Positions 49,874 to 61,119 of a stretch of 64,000 nt of DNA are shown piece by piece. This stretch comes from Rusavskia elegans (Eukaryota; Ascomycota; Lecanoromycetes; Teloschistales; Teloschistaceae), in assembly GCA_011316305.1 (NCBI GenBank), contig SAUG01000056.1:124001-188000 (forward strand), read 5' to 3'. The notes under the pieces are model-generated. The model saw only the letters and a program-made list of their open reading frames with translations, ran no database searches and was not told where the DNA came from. The position numbers and the translations under genes are program-made. Position 1 is the first letter of the stretch. Each line of letters begins with the position of its first letter.

Positions 49874-50247
49874 TAAATTAGCTGTCGGGTCGGGTTTTAA
49901 ATTCGAGTTAGCTAATCTAATCCGATCCGACCGAATTTCGGGTTTTAAATTATAATCCGATCTAATCTATTAAAACTAGATTTTAGCGCTAAGCCCTAGT
50001 GAAAAAGTATAAAGCTAGTATAACTTTTATATAAATCTATTAAAAAGATTCTAATTAATTAACTATACTAGCTAGAAAGTCTATAGTAGGATTTAATATA
50101 TTATCTAGATATATTGCCTTTATTAATATATTAAAATAGTAGTATATTAAATATATAATATAATCGGGCCGGGTCCGGATTAGATTACTAAAATCGGATC
50201 GAATATTCGACGATTTAATAGAAATCCGATTCGAACCGGCTAGTCTA
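49874..50247 (-). mobile_element. hAT MITE, 374 bp
   Basis: Perfect 8-bp duplication GATCGATT (49866-49873 and 50248-50255). Inverted relative to most copies: left end TAAATTAGCTGTCGGGTCGG, right end GAACCGGCTAGTCTA. Shares the AATTAATTAACTATACTAGC core with the 13.2, 17.7, 38.2, 53.5 and 61.9 kb copies. Inserted in the interior of LTR element 2. Confidence 0.92.
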
Positions 50248-51277
50248 GATCGATTATATTAAAAATATCTAATAGAGCGATTATAGCTATATACTAATAT
50301 TAAATTCGGAAATCGAATAAAAAAATAAAGATTTTATATTAAATATATAATTAAAAGACGATAAATTTAACTAGTTTCTATTTTTATCTTTATAGAATAG
50401 AATAGTAGCTAAAAAATAGAGATTAGCCGAAATATAAGAAGACTTAGAAGTGATTTATAATATAAACTTTTAATCCGTATTAAAAAGATATTTTTAAAAA
50501 AATCTTTAATTAGATATTTCTTTAGAAATTCGGTACTTCCAATAGTCAAAAAAGTTTAAACTCTTTAAAATATCTATTAAAGTCTTTTAAAATCAAGCCT
50601 AGTATTAATTTAATAGATATCTTTTACGCGGATGATATAAATTTACGGGTCGAATTAAAGGATATATAATAATTTTTCTTATAAATTTTTAATTATTATA
50701 CTATCTTTAAACGATAAAATTATCCTTTTTTTTTAAAAAAAAGTCTTAAAATACTAAATAAAACGAATCGATTTCGCTAGTAAATAACGGAGATTTAACT
50801 TGCGAACGGATAGATTATTACAAATTTTCTTTTAACGGAAATATCATAATTTAATCTTTTGATTTTTTTTTCGAATATTCGAATATAGTATATTCGATTT
50901 CAACGCGAAATTTAGCTTTTTCGGATTTAAATTATATTTTTATAGAAATCAACAAATGAATAAATAGTAGTAGAAAAACTTTATATATCGCTTCCGAAAT
51001 AAAATATATCGTAAGATTTTTTAGACTTTATATACTCTCTATATATATCGGTATCCGAATGTTTTTATAAATTTTAAATAAATTACATGTATAATAACTA
51101 TAAGAAAATAGTATAGATTTCTCTCGACGCTATATATACTAGTAAGGTCTAAAATAGAAAACTAATTTATATTTAATTAAAAATTTTGAATAGAAAAAAA
51201 AATAATACCGAAAAATAAACCGATTTTATATTTCGTAATATAAAAACGCTAGATAAAAAATATTATAGAAAAGGTCG

Positions 51278-52659
51278 TATTATATCTATAATTTTATAGA
51301 AGTATTTATATTTATTAGTTAAATAAACGGACTAATAGTTTAGTTTAGTTAGAGCCGATAAGATTATAGAATCGACTCTTTTTAATAGATCGGTTCTATC
51401 GAAATATCGGCTTTCCTTTCGATATATATCGCTTTTTATAATCCAGTAGATAGCTTCTCTCGTTAAATATTAATATAATTACTAAATACATTTTCTATTT
51501 CTCTTCTATAATTATCTATATTAAAAAGACGTTTTATAATATCGTAATTTTATTTTTATAGCTAAACGGATTTAGTTATAATAATCTATACTAGAACTCC
51601 ATCCTTGGAAAGTTCCTATCTGGAGTTATATTGAGTTTTTATATATATATATATGTTCTATCAACGTTATATACGGCAACGATTATTGTATTCCACGTGT
51701 AAAGAAATTTTTATAGCTAAAGTTCGTCAGGCAAGGTTTACAACGCAGTTAATTACTTCTATTTAACTATTTTCCTCTTTATTCGATTACGAATCTTCTA
51801 CTATATTTAAATACTATATATTTTTCCCTCGGCGTTATATATAATTATTAACTTCTAATATTTCCGCTATATCTACCTACTATATTGCGAAGTAATTATC
51901 TATATCCGTCGCCTCGGCTATACTTATCGTATAACCCGTACCTAAATATTCCGCTAAACTATTAAGATACTTTTTAGCCCGCGTAGTTTTAGAAGGGTCG
52001 CTAGCTATAGAGTCGCCTACTAGTACGCTGGCTACTATAGCTAGAAGCTTTACCCGGTTAATTAGACTAAAGGGGGGTAGAAAGGTCGGATAACGCGTTT
52101 TAAGGGCGGTAAAAAGGAAATCTTTATCGAAGTCAAAATAGGTTACTCTAGCTATAATAAAATAGTCGATAACCGCGCGAGTAGATATAGTTATTATAGA
52201 TAAAGGTACTACCGTTTGGTTTAGCTACGGTATAGCTATTATAGGAATATATACGTACGTAAGAGATTTTAGTAAGTTATAGTACTTGCGAGGGATATTA
52301 CAGAGCTTATATTACTAGTAAAAGAAGAAAAAGCGATAACTGCAAAGTATATTTATCTATAAAAATTTCTACGTTAAATTATCGATATAAAGATATATTA
52401 TATTATTAAGTAAATTTAAATTGAAATTTTATAGAACTGTTATTTATATTATCTAAACTAGAGTATAAGTTCTGCTATAGTATATTTAATACTGATATAC
52501 CAACGCTTGATTTGCTCACCGAACCACTGGTTCACCGGGCACCAAAGCCAAAACAAATAACTAAATACTAGAATTCTTTTACTATTTAATAGTTCGAACT
52601 ACGTCTACGGCTGTAGCTAGACTCGAGCGTAACGTTTTCTAATATACAAATACGTTATA
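51278..52659 (+). repeat. LTR element 2, 3' LTR, enlarged by an insertion
   Basis: The two LTR parts are 51278-51600 and 52578-52659; between them is a 0.95-kb element and its duplicated target. The outer end is ACGTTATA before the TAATC duplication. Confidence 0.9.
51601..52564 (+). mobile_element. 0.95-kb family, copy 10
   Basis: Flanked by ATACTAGAACTCC (51588-51600) and ATACTAGAATTCT (52565-52577), 11 of 13 matching with C-to-T differences. One of the best-preserved copies: CATCCTTGGAAAGTTCCTAT start, CACGTGTAAAG, CACCGAACCACTGGTTCACC and GGGCACCAAAGCC end block with CpA intact. It probably inserted late. Confidence 0.92.
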
Positions 52660-52664
52660 TAATC

Positions 52665-52861
52665 TACTAAATAGTCTTTTTATATAAAGATTCTATATAA
52701 AAATCGATTTATTAATCGATCGAAAAAATTCAAATATTATTGGTCTTCGAGAAATCCGAACCTCCGACCCGCCGGATTTAATTCCGTTAACTCCGAAATA
52801 GAATATTGGATTCGTTGGACTTCCAAGTCACGCAACGTTATTACTACGCCATCCAAACCTC
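52665..52861 (-). mobile_element. tRNA-derived SINE, copy 2, head half
   Basis: Contains the tRNA-like head of the copy started at 47744. On the minus strand TTTGGATGGCGTAGTAATAA holds the A box and GGAGGTTCGGATTT the B box (about 52751-52763), both altered from copies 1 and 3. TTGGAAGTCCAACGAATCC replaces the anticodon-arm region. It is joined to the tail half by removing LTR element 2. Confidence 0.88.
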
Positions 52862-52873
52862 TATATTTTAATA

Positions 52874-53483
52874 GTATAATATTAAATAGCTTTTTCGGTT
52901 TCCTTTTATTAATAGCGTCTATAAAGAAAATTATCAGCTAATTTAATAGCGGGTAGACAACGTCTATCTAATAAAAATTTTTTGAAGCCAAAAAAGTTTT
53001 ATATTTTTATAAAAGACGAATAATATTAAAATAGTAGAAGTTATAACGGCTTTTAACGAATTTAGTAAAATAATCGCCGATATAAAGACTAGAAAAATAA
53101 ATTATCTAAATATTAATGGAATATTGATTCTTGCGATTGAATTATATATCGCCGTAGTAGACAGGCATTTAATAGATAGGAATTAAAATTCTATCGACGA
53201 AATAGAAATTTTTATATTAGTTAGATAAATCTTAAAACTTTTCCGCCGTTTAATTTTTTACCTTTTTCTTTTTAGCGTCAATAGACTATCTAAATTACGC
53301 GTTTTGTGATTAAATAAATAGCTTCTATAAAAATTTTAGTCTAATCTAATATCTGATATATACCCGCGCCGTTTCTATATTTTCTAAACCTTTTAAAAAT
53401 AATTAAAACGTATTTTTTAATATAAATCTGCTTAGATCTATTATTAGTATTATTCGAAAATATTCCGTCCGCTTTAAAGACTT
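52874..53483. other. RIP-mutated DNA, unassigned
   Basis: AT-rich DNA between the split SINE and a MITE. No family match seen; a few frames have 30-40 open codons without a recognisable product. It is where the host sequence of the SINE insertion should continue from 47482-47731. Confidence 0.45.
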
Positions 53484-53491
53484 TATATAAT

Positions 53492-53897
53492 TAGATTGTC
53501 CGGTTCGGATCGGGTTTCTATTAAACTATCGGATATCCGACCCGATTTTAATAATCCGATCCGGACCCGACCTAATAATATTATATATTTAATATATTAG
53601 TATTTCAATAATTAAATAAAGGTTATATATCCAGGTCATATATTTAATTCTACTATGGACTCTCTAGCTAGCGTAGTTAATTAATTAGAGTTTTTTTAGT
53701 AAATTTATATAAAAGTTATACTAGCTTTATACTTTTATACTAGAATCTAGCGCTAAAATCTAGTCTTAGTAGGTCGAATTAGATTACGATTTAGGATCCG
53801 AAATCCGATTAGACTAGATTATATTTTAGTCTAACCCGACTCGGATCGAATTGAATTAGTTAATTCGGATTCGAAATCCGATTCGACGGCTAGTCTA
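53492..53897 (+). mobile_element. hAT MITE, 406 bp
   Basis: Perfect 8-bp duplication TATATAAT (53484-53491 and 53898-53905). Termini TAGATTGTCCGGTTCGG and ATTCGACGGCTAGTCTA. Core TAGCGTAGTTAATTAATTAG and TTATACTAGCTTTATAC as in the short subfamily. Confidence 0.92.
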
Positions 53898-53905
53898 TAT
53901 ATAAT

Positions 53906-55900
53906 AGATTAAAGATATATCAATTTATATATATATATCCGTTCGGAGAATTTTAAATCGGTTTTTATATCGGTAATAAAGATATAAATCGATAAAGAAA
54001 AAAGCTTTCTTTAATAGGAATAGATATAATAAAGCGGCGGGTTAAATATACTACGAAAAGTATTTAGAAAAGGATTTTAGTAGTTTTCGTATTGCTTTCT
54101 ATCGAATAGTTTAAATTATCGCTATCTTCGCCGACGGAGGAGAAAGAAAAAGAGGAATAGGAAAGGCTAGCCTATAAATAATTCTAGAAAAAATAGAAAG
54201 AAATTAGTAGTAACGGCGGAAAAAACGTTAGAAAATCTCCGATAAACTTTATAATATACCGACAGATGATCTTAAAGTATATTTCTTTAGTTCTCTGCTT
54301 TTTCTGGCCTTTATAGATTATATTGAAAGAGAGAGAAAGCGCTGGAAGACGCGATACTAATAATCCGAAATTATTTCAGATAAAATAAATAGTAATAAAA
54401 TTAAAATTTCCTTTTATTCTCTATTAAAATAGACGTTTCGAATACTGACTCTACTATTATTTAATAAATACCCGTCGGAATCGCTCTGAACTAAAAATAT
54501 GGAATCGTTATATAGTAGAAACAATTAGATATTAATTATATAAAAATCGACCTAATTACGAAAAAGTTATTTAGAATTTTAAATTTAAAGGAATTTTATC
54601 TCTATCTTTTTTTTACTTTTTATTAACTTATATTAAACTTCCAACGAAATCAGATAAAATTAGAAATTTATTTATAGCGTAATAATAAAATTTTAAAAGA
54701 TTCTATAAATTTATATATTTCGTATATATATAGCTACGAATCTAATTTTAAACTAATAAAATACTCCGATCGGTAATTATTAAGAAATAGTAAATATAAT
54801 ATTCGAGGCATTCTATTTTAATAGAAGATAAAAGATTTAGAAAAATCATGTTTTTACTACTATTTATTTTATCTAAAGTAAAAAGATTTTAGATATTCTA
54901 ATCTACTAGAATTTAGCGTAATCGATATAGTAGTATACTGTTTATATATATAGTACCTCGCTTTAATACTTAGATTTAAATTTGCTAACTGGCTGCAATC
55001 TACAATTTTTATTAATTATTTTTTCGAAATCCGCAGTATATTTTCTTTAGCTATCGATTATTCTATTAGTAGTATTACGCTGGACTCTCTAAATCTATAC
55101 TACGCGTGTAGATAAATACCACTATAACTTGCCGTAATATATAAATATCTACTAACCGGCGTGTTTTATTAAAGATTCGGCTGCGATACTATACTAATAT
55201 TAGTAATCTACAAGTTATTCTAAGCCGGTTTAGCCTCGTTTAGATCGTTATAAAAAGTACTTTCTAAGTCTAATTATAGTTGACTATATTAATCTTTATA
55301 CGAGAATCAGATAAAGTTTTATAGTTATACTACTAAAGGAATACTACTATAATATCGTTACTAATACCAGTAGACTATAGCCGCTAATCGAGATAACGTC
55401 GATATTTTACTTTTTATTTAAATTCTTTAGTATCCGATTACTTGGCTCTCACTACGATACGATTTCTGTCGGCGTAATAAATATATAAAAAAGATCCGGT
55501 AAATCGAATAAAAGATAAAATATTTTATAATTAATATCCTAAATCTTTATCTATAGCTGTATTCCTTTTATATAACTCGAAGGTTTTAACTAGTATTAGT
55601 ACGGTATTGTAGGCGAGCGGAGCTATAGCGAAATAATAATAGACCTAGAAGGAAGTAATAATATAATTCCGGCTTCGAATTTATAAACGGAATAAAAATA
55701 TTTACGTCCGAATAGAGTTATAGTATTTAGTAGGGAGCCTATCGGGTATATTTCTATTATCGTTTAAACCTAAAGTTCGATTAGGCAGCGAGAATAAAAA
55801 GATAGATAGCAGATAAAGAAATGAAAGGGGTATTATAATATACAAAGATTAGTAGCCTATATACGCCGTATTATATTTTTATTTAAATTATTATACCTCT
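53906..55900 (+). other. coding-like RIP-mutated tract, left part
   Basis: Several plus-strand stretches have few stops, for instance around 54.13-54.35 kb a charged segment (EGEEEKEEE-like with RIP stops, then KEISSNGGKNVRKSPINFII). GC-richer codons such as CGG, CCG and GCG persist while CpA/TpG are missing, as expected for a once GC-balanced coding region after RIP. No domain or terminal repeat recognised. Confidence 0.35.
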
Positions 55901-57100
55901 AAACAAGTCTATCGTCGTTACTTTTTTAATTAAATTTTTTTCTAATAAAGTTCGGCGACCGTACTATTTATTTTCTAATATAACCTACTACGTCGGCATT
56001 TTTAATAACGTTAACTTTAACGAAATTCTTCTATCCGTCTTTTTATATAATAGGTTACTATATATTAACGCTATAGATTATATCGTCGCTAAATACGCAA
56101 GAGCTTATATTTAACTTTTTAGCTTTATTACCTCTTACGGTTTTACTTAACAATTCTCTATTTATCTAATCTATAAATTCTTTAATATCTCCGAGAGATG
56201 AATTATAGTCTATATAATAGTATATAGGCTAAATTACACTAACTTCGTCTTTTATAGCCCCCGTTATCTAGTATATATCGAAGACCTCCGCGGCCTATAC
56301 TTCCGCGCTTTTCTCGGCGGTAAAATAGCTATCTACGAGTTTATTTTAGAGCCCGGCGAAGACTTTAGTAACTATATAGCTCTTATCGCTAAATTTATAT
56401 AATATATCTTAGTTTTTGACGTATAGGATATATTTGTTCTAATAGTTAAAATATTCTATATCGGCCTTTTTACCGAATTCGAAATATTCGATACTATCTC
56501 TATAAATTTTATTAGTAGCGACGTTATTTAGCTGCTCTCGACTTCTATAAATATATCTACCTCTACCGATTAGATCGCGACGCCCGACTATATCGATACC
56601 GGCGTTCCCGGTATTATTACGCTGAAATACTTTAGAACAAACTCTACTAAATATTATAATATAACTTGTAGTCGAACTAGAAGTAGCTAATATTACGCGT
56701 AGAAAAAAGGCGATATAAAGAGCGAGATTCTACTCGATAGCTAGCCGGTACCGAAAGATTCTAATAGATTTACGGTTATATCGCACGTAAAAGCTATAGT
56801 ATTGGCTTTCTTATATTTTTAGTTAGTATAATAACTTGGAAAGGTATATATCGTCGGTTCTATAGAACGGATCGAACTTATTATATAATTAATTTTCACG
56901 AATAAAGGGTTATTTATATATACTTGCTAGACTAGTAGCGAGAATTTATATTACGCGGGCTCTAACGAAACGCGAGGAAATAATGATTTCTAGAAAATCT
57001 GTAGGCGTTTTCTAATATCTTTTATCTTAGTAGTAGTAATATAGAGCCGCTTTAAGGTACTTTAACCATTATATTAAATCGCTAGCAGGCGTTATAACAG
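55900..57100 (+). pseudogene. unrecognised long coding remnant
   Basis: One plus-strand frame can be followed for about 300 codons, broken only by TAG/TAA codons that RIP would make from CAG/CAA. It includes RLLYINAIDYIVAKYARAYI, SPRYLVYIEDLRGLYFRAF, LGGKIAIYEFILEPGEDF, a Ser/Thr-rich part (LLSTSINISTSTD), TPDYIDTGVPGIITLKYF and KVYIVGSIERIELII. The central part with CSRTRSS and tyrosines could hide a mutated zinc-binding motif, as in a Gag, but this is speculative. Alternatives are a Gag-like protein of an unlisted retroelement or a decayed host gene. Confidence 0.45.
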
Positions 57101-57741
57101 AAAAAGTAGTAATTAGATTCAGAATTTATAACCGTATTAATTAAACTATCCGGCAATTTCCTATTATCTTATATATTAAAAGTTTCAGCGAAAAAGTCTT
57201 AAAAAATAATAATTATATTAAAAAGTATTTTTTAACTAAAATCGAGAAAATCGTAGTATATATACGTCGAATCCGAATATCGTATAAAATTTTCTAAATC
57301 GCGAATAGTTAATAATATTCGGATTTCTATTTTCTATATATTTCGTTCTTCGGATTATACTATTACTATTTTAAAACGAGCTACTAACTAGCCGTCCAGC
57401 TATTATCTTTTAACTAATTCGGCTATTAGCTTCCATTCTAAAATTTATACTCTTTCTATAAATATTTTATTAATATAATTCAAATAGTATTTATTTCTAC
57501 GGACAAATATTATATTTCTATACGTCAAAACTAAGTTTTAAAAATTCGAAGCTATTATTATCGAAGCTACGTCTTCGAATAATATTCTATAAACGTTTAA
57601 ATATCTTTATATAAATCGCTACTAGTTTTAACCGTTGTCGTAGATTCGTATATAATCTTTACGCTTTAAAGTAAACTTTAAAAGATTTTTCGTAGCTGAC
57701 GATAAAATTATATAATCTCGAAGGACTTTTATACAAGATTT
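57100..57741 (+). other. coding-like RIP-mutated tract, right part
   Basis: Continues the composition of the tract on the left (CGTCGAATCCGAATATCGT, GAGCTACTAACTAGCCGTCC) but no frame can be followed. It ends at the start block of a deleted 0.95-kb element. Confidence 0.35.
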
Positions 57742-57883
57742 TTCCTCTTTAAAAGTTTTCTATCTAAAGTTATATTGAATTTTTATAAATATAAATATTG
57801 CTAGTATACTAACATTTAATTTATTCACTGAACCATTGGTTTATCAAATATTAAAATTTAAACCAAATTAATAAAATATATAT
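57742..57883 (+). mobile_element. 0.95-kb family, internally deleted copy of about 140 bp
   Basis: The family start (TATCTAAAGTTATATTGAAT then TTTTATAAATATAAATATTG) is joined directly to the end block (CTAGTATACTAACATTTAAT ... ACCATTGGTTTATC). About 800 internal bp are missing. No clear duplication; ends approximate. Confidence 0.7.
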
Positions 57884-57903
57884 ATATATTATTTTTATTA
57901 TTT

Positions 57904-58321
57904 ATACGATTAATTATTCGGATTTTAATTTTAGTCTTTTACGATTCTAACGCTAGAGGCGCTAAATCGATCAGATTACGTAATTATTTAGTACTCAAGT
58001 ATTTTACCGAGAACTCGATTTAAGGACTCCCGAAGGAGCTAGATCTGGACTAAAACCTAGAGGGAAACCGTAATCTATTTAACTTTATTAACTTAATTAA
58101 GTTCGATCGATCGGGCTAGGCCGAGACGATCTACTATCTAGTCTTTCTATATTTTAAACTCTATAAAAATCGATTTAGTCGATAAAAAAAACTTAAGTAT
58201 TAGATTAGCCTTCGAGGGATTCGAACCCCCGACCCGCTGGATTAACTCTACTAACTCCGAGATAGAACGCGGATCCGTTAGGTCTCCAGGTCACGTAGCG
58301 TTACCACTGCGCTACCAAGCC
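57904..58321 (-). mobile_element. tRNA-derived SINE, copy 3
   Basis: The least mutated copy: on the minus strand A box TGGTAGCGCAGTGG (58304-58317) and B box GGGTTCGAATCC (58217-58228). CTGGAGA lies where an anticodon loop would be (GGA, serine, if so read), and body blocks such as GATCGATCGGGCTAGGCCGA (plus sense) are shared with copy 1. Possible imperfect duplication TTATTATTTA / TTATATTTA. It interrupts or abuts a truncated 0.95-kb element on its right. Confidence 0.88.
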
Positions 58322-59020
58322 TTATATTTACGTATAAAAAAATTTTACAGCTAAAGATATACTCGTCAGATAAGATTTATAGCGTAGTTAATTATTTCTA
58401 TTAAAATATTTTTTTTATTCGCGATTACGAATTTTTATTATATTTAAATATTTTATTTTCCTTTTTTAACGTTATAAATAATTATAAATATTTAATATTT
58501 CCGATATTTCTATCTATTATAGTACGATATAATTATCTATCGTTATTACTTCTGTTTTATCTATTATATAATCTATTTTTAAATTTTCTACTAAACTATT
58601 AAAATATTCTTTAATCTATTTAGTTTTAAAAAAGTTACCAGATAGTATACTAACTACTATAGCTATAAGCTTTACCCTGTCGATTAAATTAAAAAGAGGT
58701 AGAAAAATCGGATAGCGCGTTTTAAAAGCGATAAAAAGAAGGTTTAGATTAAAGCCGAAATAGGTTTTTCTAGTTATAATGAAATAGTCGACGACGATAT
58801 AGGTAGATATAGTTATTATAAACATAGTTACTATCTTATAGTTTAGTTTATAGCTATAGCTATAACGGAAATATATACGTATAAATTTATATTAATAAAA
58901 TTAGAATATAAACCTTACTATCGTATATTTAATTTTGGTATATTAACGCTTGATTTACTTACCGAATCACTGGTTTACCGTATATTAAAACCAGAGAAAA
59001 TAAATTAAATACGAGATTTT
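58322..59020 (+). mobile_element. 0.95-kb family, copy 12, truncated and internally deleted
   Basis: Starts within the family at TTTACGTATAAAAAAATTT, next to the SINE, and ends with AATCACTGGTTTACCG and AAAACCAGAG. The same internal deletion as in the 19.2-kb copy (ATACGTATAAATTTATATTA) defines a deleted subgroup. Confidence 0.78.
58616..58825 (-). pseudogene. conserved small ORF of the 0.95-kb family, best open copy
   Basis: An unbroken 69-codon frame: VVDYFIITRKTYFGFNLN, LLFIAFKTRYPIFLPLF, NLIDRVKLIAIVVSILSG. The same residues appear in register, with RIP stops, at 15.9-16.2 kb (VIDYLVIARATYFDFNLD), 40.5-40.8 kb and 51.9-52.2 kb. That the frame is kept among copies with independent RIP damage supports it as the former coding sequence of the family. 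Hydrophobic in part, no signal peptide, no family recognised. Confidence 0.5.
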
Positions 59021-59035
59021 TTTAAGAGTTATAAA

Positions 59036-59513
59036 TAGACTGGCTCTTTCGAATCAAATTTTTATCGATATTTATAATCCGACCCGATTTTTAAACGAGT
59101 CGGTTCGATTTAATCCGAAGTTTTAGTAAATCAATTTAAACCGATCCGATTCGACTATTATTCGAACCGATCCGTGAAGTTTTATATATATAGTAAAATA
59201 AAATTAATTAAATAAATAATTAATTTTATCAATTGAAAATAAATATTAATGATTTATTTATTTAACTAGAATCTTTCTAGATAGCGTAGTTAAATAACTA
59301 GGATTCTGTTAAATAATAACGTATAATATTTATATTAGTGTTATATTTTTATACTAGAACTTAGTATTTTTTTAGTTTTAAATCAGATCGGATCGATTTT
59401 TTTAATTTAGAATCGAAAATCGGTCGGTTTAATATCTCGAAAAGTCGGAACCGATTCGGATCAGGTCGGTATTTCGAATTCAGATTTAAAATTTCGACCC
59501 GACAGTCGATTTA
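59036..59513 (+). mobile_element. hAT MITE, 478 bp
   Basis: Flanks GTTATAAA and GTTATAAG (7 of 8). Left TAGACTGGCTCTTTCG, right TTTCGACCCGACAGTCGATTTA. Longer subfamily, like 41380-41912. Confidence 0.85.
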
Positions 59514-59521
59514 GTTATAAG

Positions 59522-60606
59522 AAAACTACTACAATACATCTATAAAATATTTCTAAATCTATAAAGTAATTACTACGATATATATAAAATTTATAAAAGT
59601 TATTTAATTAGTAAATCTTTCTAGCGTAGAATTAAAGCGAGTATAGTAACGTTAAATAAATAATATTTTATATAAACAATACTGCCTAAATTATAGAAAG
59701 TATATAGAATTATAATTAAAATCTTTAGAATCTTGATTTTAGTTTATAAAACTCTATCTCGATTTTTTAAAAGATTTTCTTTATCGATATAATTATTATA
59801 TTTAATATATAATATTATAAATTTTTTTTTTTTCGTTTTCTTTTTTTTTTTTCGATAAAATCTACTAAAAATATTATCAGATTTTAATAGAGTTTTGAAT
59901 TTTGACGCTGTCTGTTATAGACGCTACTAGTCGGTAGAAATTTCAACAGATTTAGATTTAATTAGTATATCTATTAATTTAAAAATATCGGATAATTAAT
60001 CAATCAATATTAATAAAGTAAAAAAACTAATAGAAATTCCTATAGTAATTTATAGCAATAATTGATAAATTATATATAAATTATAACAGCGTCCAATTTA
60101 AAAAATATATAGATAATATATTTATTTAATTTGTAAGTAATTATTAAATTATTGTTATATTCTAGTAAAATCTAATATATATATTTATAATACTACTTTT
60201 TTTTTCTTTTAACTTTATTCCGAAATTTATCTTTTTTTTATTCTAAATTCTTTTTTCCGTTTTTTTTCTATACTATATTTTAATATTATCCCAGTTCCGA
60301 TATAATCTAATATTATAAACAAATTAGTTTGTTCAATTCTTATAATAATACTATAGTAAAAGCTTTTTCTATTTATATAAAATATCGATAACTTTATAAA
60401 ATCTAGAAAAAAGCTAGATTTAAATCATATTTTATATAGATAATAGAAATACGTTTTTATTGAAAAGTATTAAATTAGATTAATATATTAAAGTAGCTAT
60501 TTCGTTAGAGATAAATAGTTTCTAGAAAAGTGAAAATTTTAATTTTATAGATCCTTCCGAAAGTTTTATCTTACAATTATCGTATTAAATTTGGAATTTT
60601 TTAGAT
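59522..60606. other. RIP-mutated DNA with a poly-T tract, unassigned
   Basis: AT-rich DNA between two MITEs. Long T runs at about 59821-59854 are broken by CG. No gene, terminal repeat or family match recognised. Confidence 0.5.
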
Positions 60607-60614
60607 AATCTTTC

Positions 60615-61077
60615 TAGACTGTCTGTCGAGTCGGATTTCGAACTCGGGTTCGTATCTCGGGTTCGAACTAAATCGGTTCCGACTTTTTTAATTATCGACC
60701 CGAGTCGGTTCCGACTTTTTTAGATACTAACCTGTTTCGGTTCCAAATCGAATCTAGATTTACGGATTCAACCCGCTAAAACCGCTAAAACCTAGTATAA
60801 AAGTAAAATTTTAATATAAAAATATAACTCTAGTATAAAAATAAAAATAGTTATTTTATTATTTATTATATTAATTATAGTATTATACTATCAATAGAAG
60901 GTTTAGTAAATTAGATCGGATTTCTATTAATATCTATTTTATAATCCGATTCGACTTTCGGTTCTAATTTTAGAAACCGACCTATAATATTTAGCGGATC
61001 GGATCGAACCGATTCGTTAAAACTCGAGTCGGGTTCCCGAAATACCGATAGAAACCCGACCCGAAGTAGCTAATTTA
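60615..61077 (-). mobile_element. hAT MITE, 463 bp
   Basis: Inverted copy: left TAGACTGTCTGTCGAGTCGG, right CGACCCGAAGTAGCTAATTTA. Flanks AATCTTTC and AATCTACC match at 6 of 8. Longer subfamily, with paired GGTTCCGACTTTTTTA motifs about 45 bp apart near the left end. Confidence 0.8.
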
Positions 61078-61119
61078 AATCTACCGAATATTTTCTAGAA
61101 TATTCCGATATTTACTATT

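Larger units (their letters stand above)
47977..52659 (+). mobile_element. short LTR retrotransposon 2 (gag/protease only), with nested insertions
   Basis: Flanked by CAATC (47972-47976) and TAATC (52660-52664), a 5-bp duplication with one CpA-to-TpA change. LTRs: 47977-48381 (405 bp) and 51278-52659, the latter enlarged by a 0.95-kb element at 51601-52564. A hAT MITE (49874-50247) lies in the interior. The LTR start TATTACGTCTACG (from TGTTACGTC) and the CGGACTACGCCTACGGCTAT block show that it is the same family as 32144-35509. Without the nested insertions the interior is about 2.5 kb. Confidence 0.92.
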
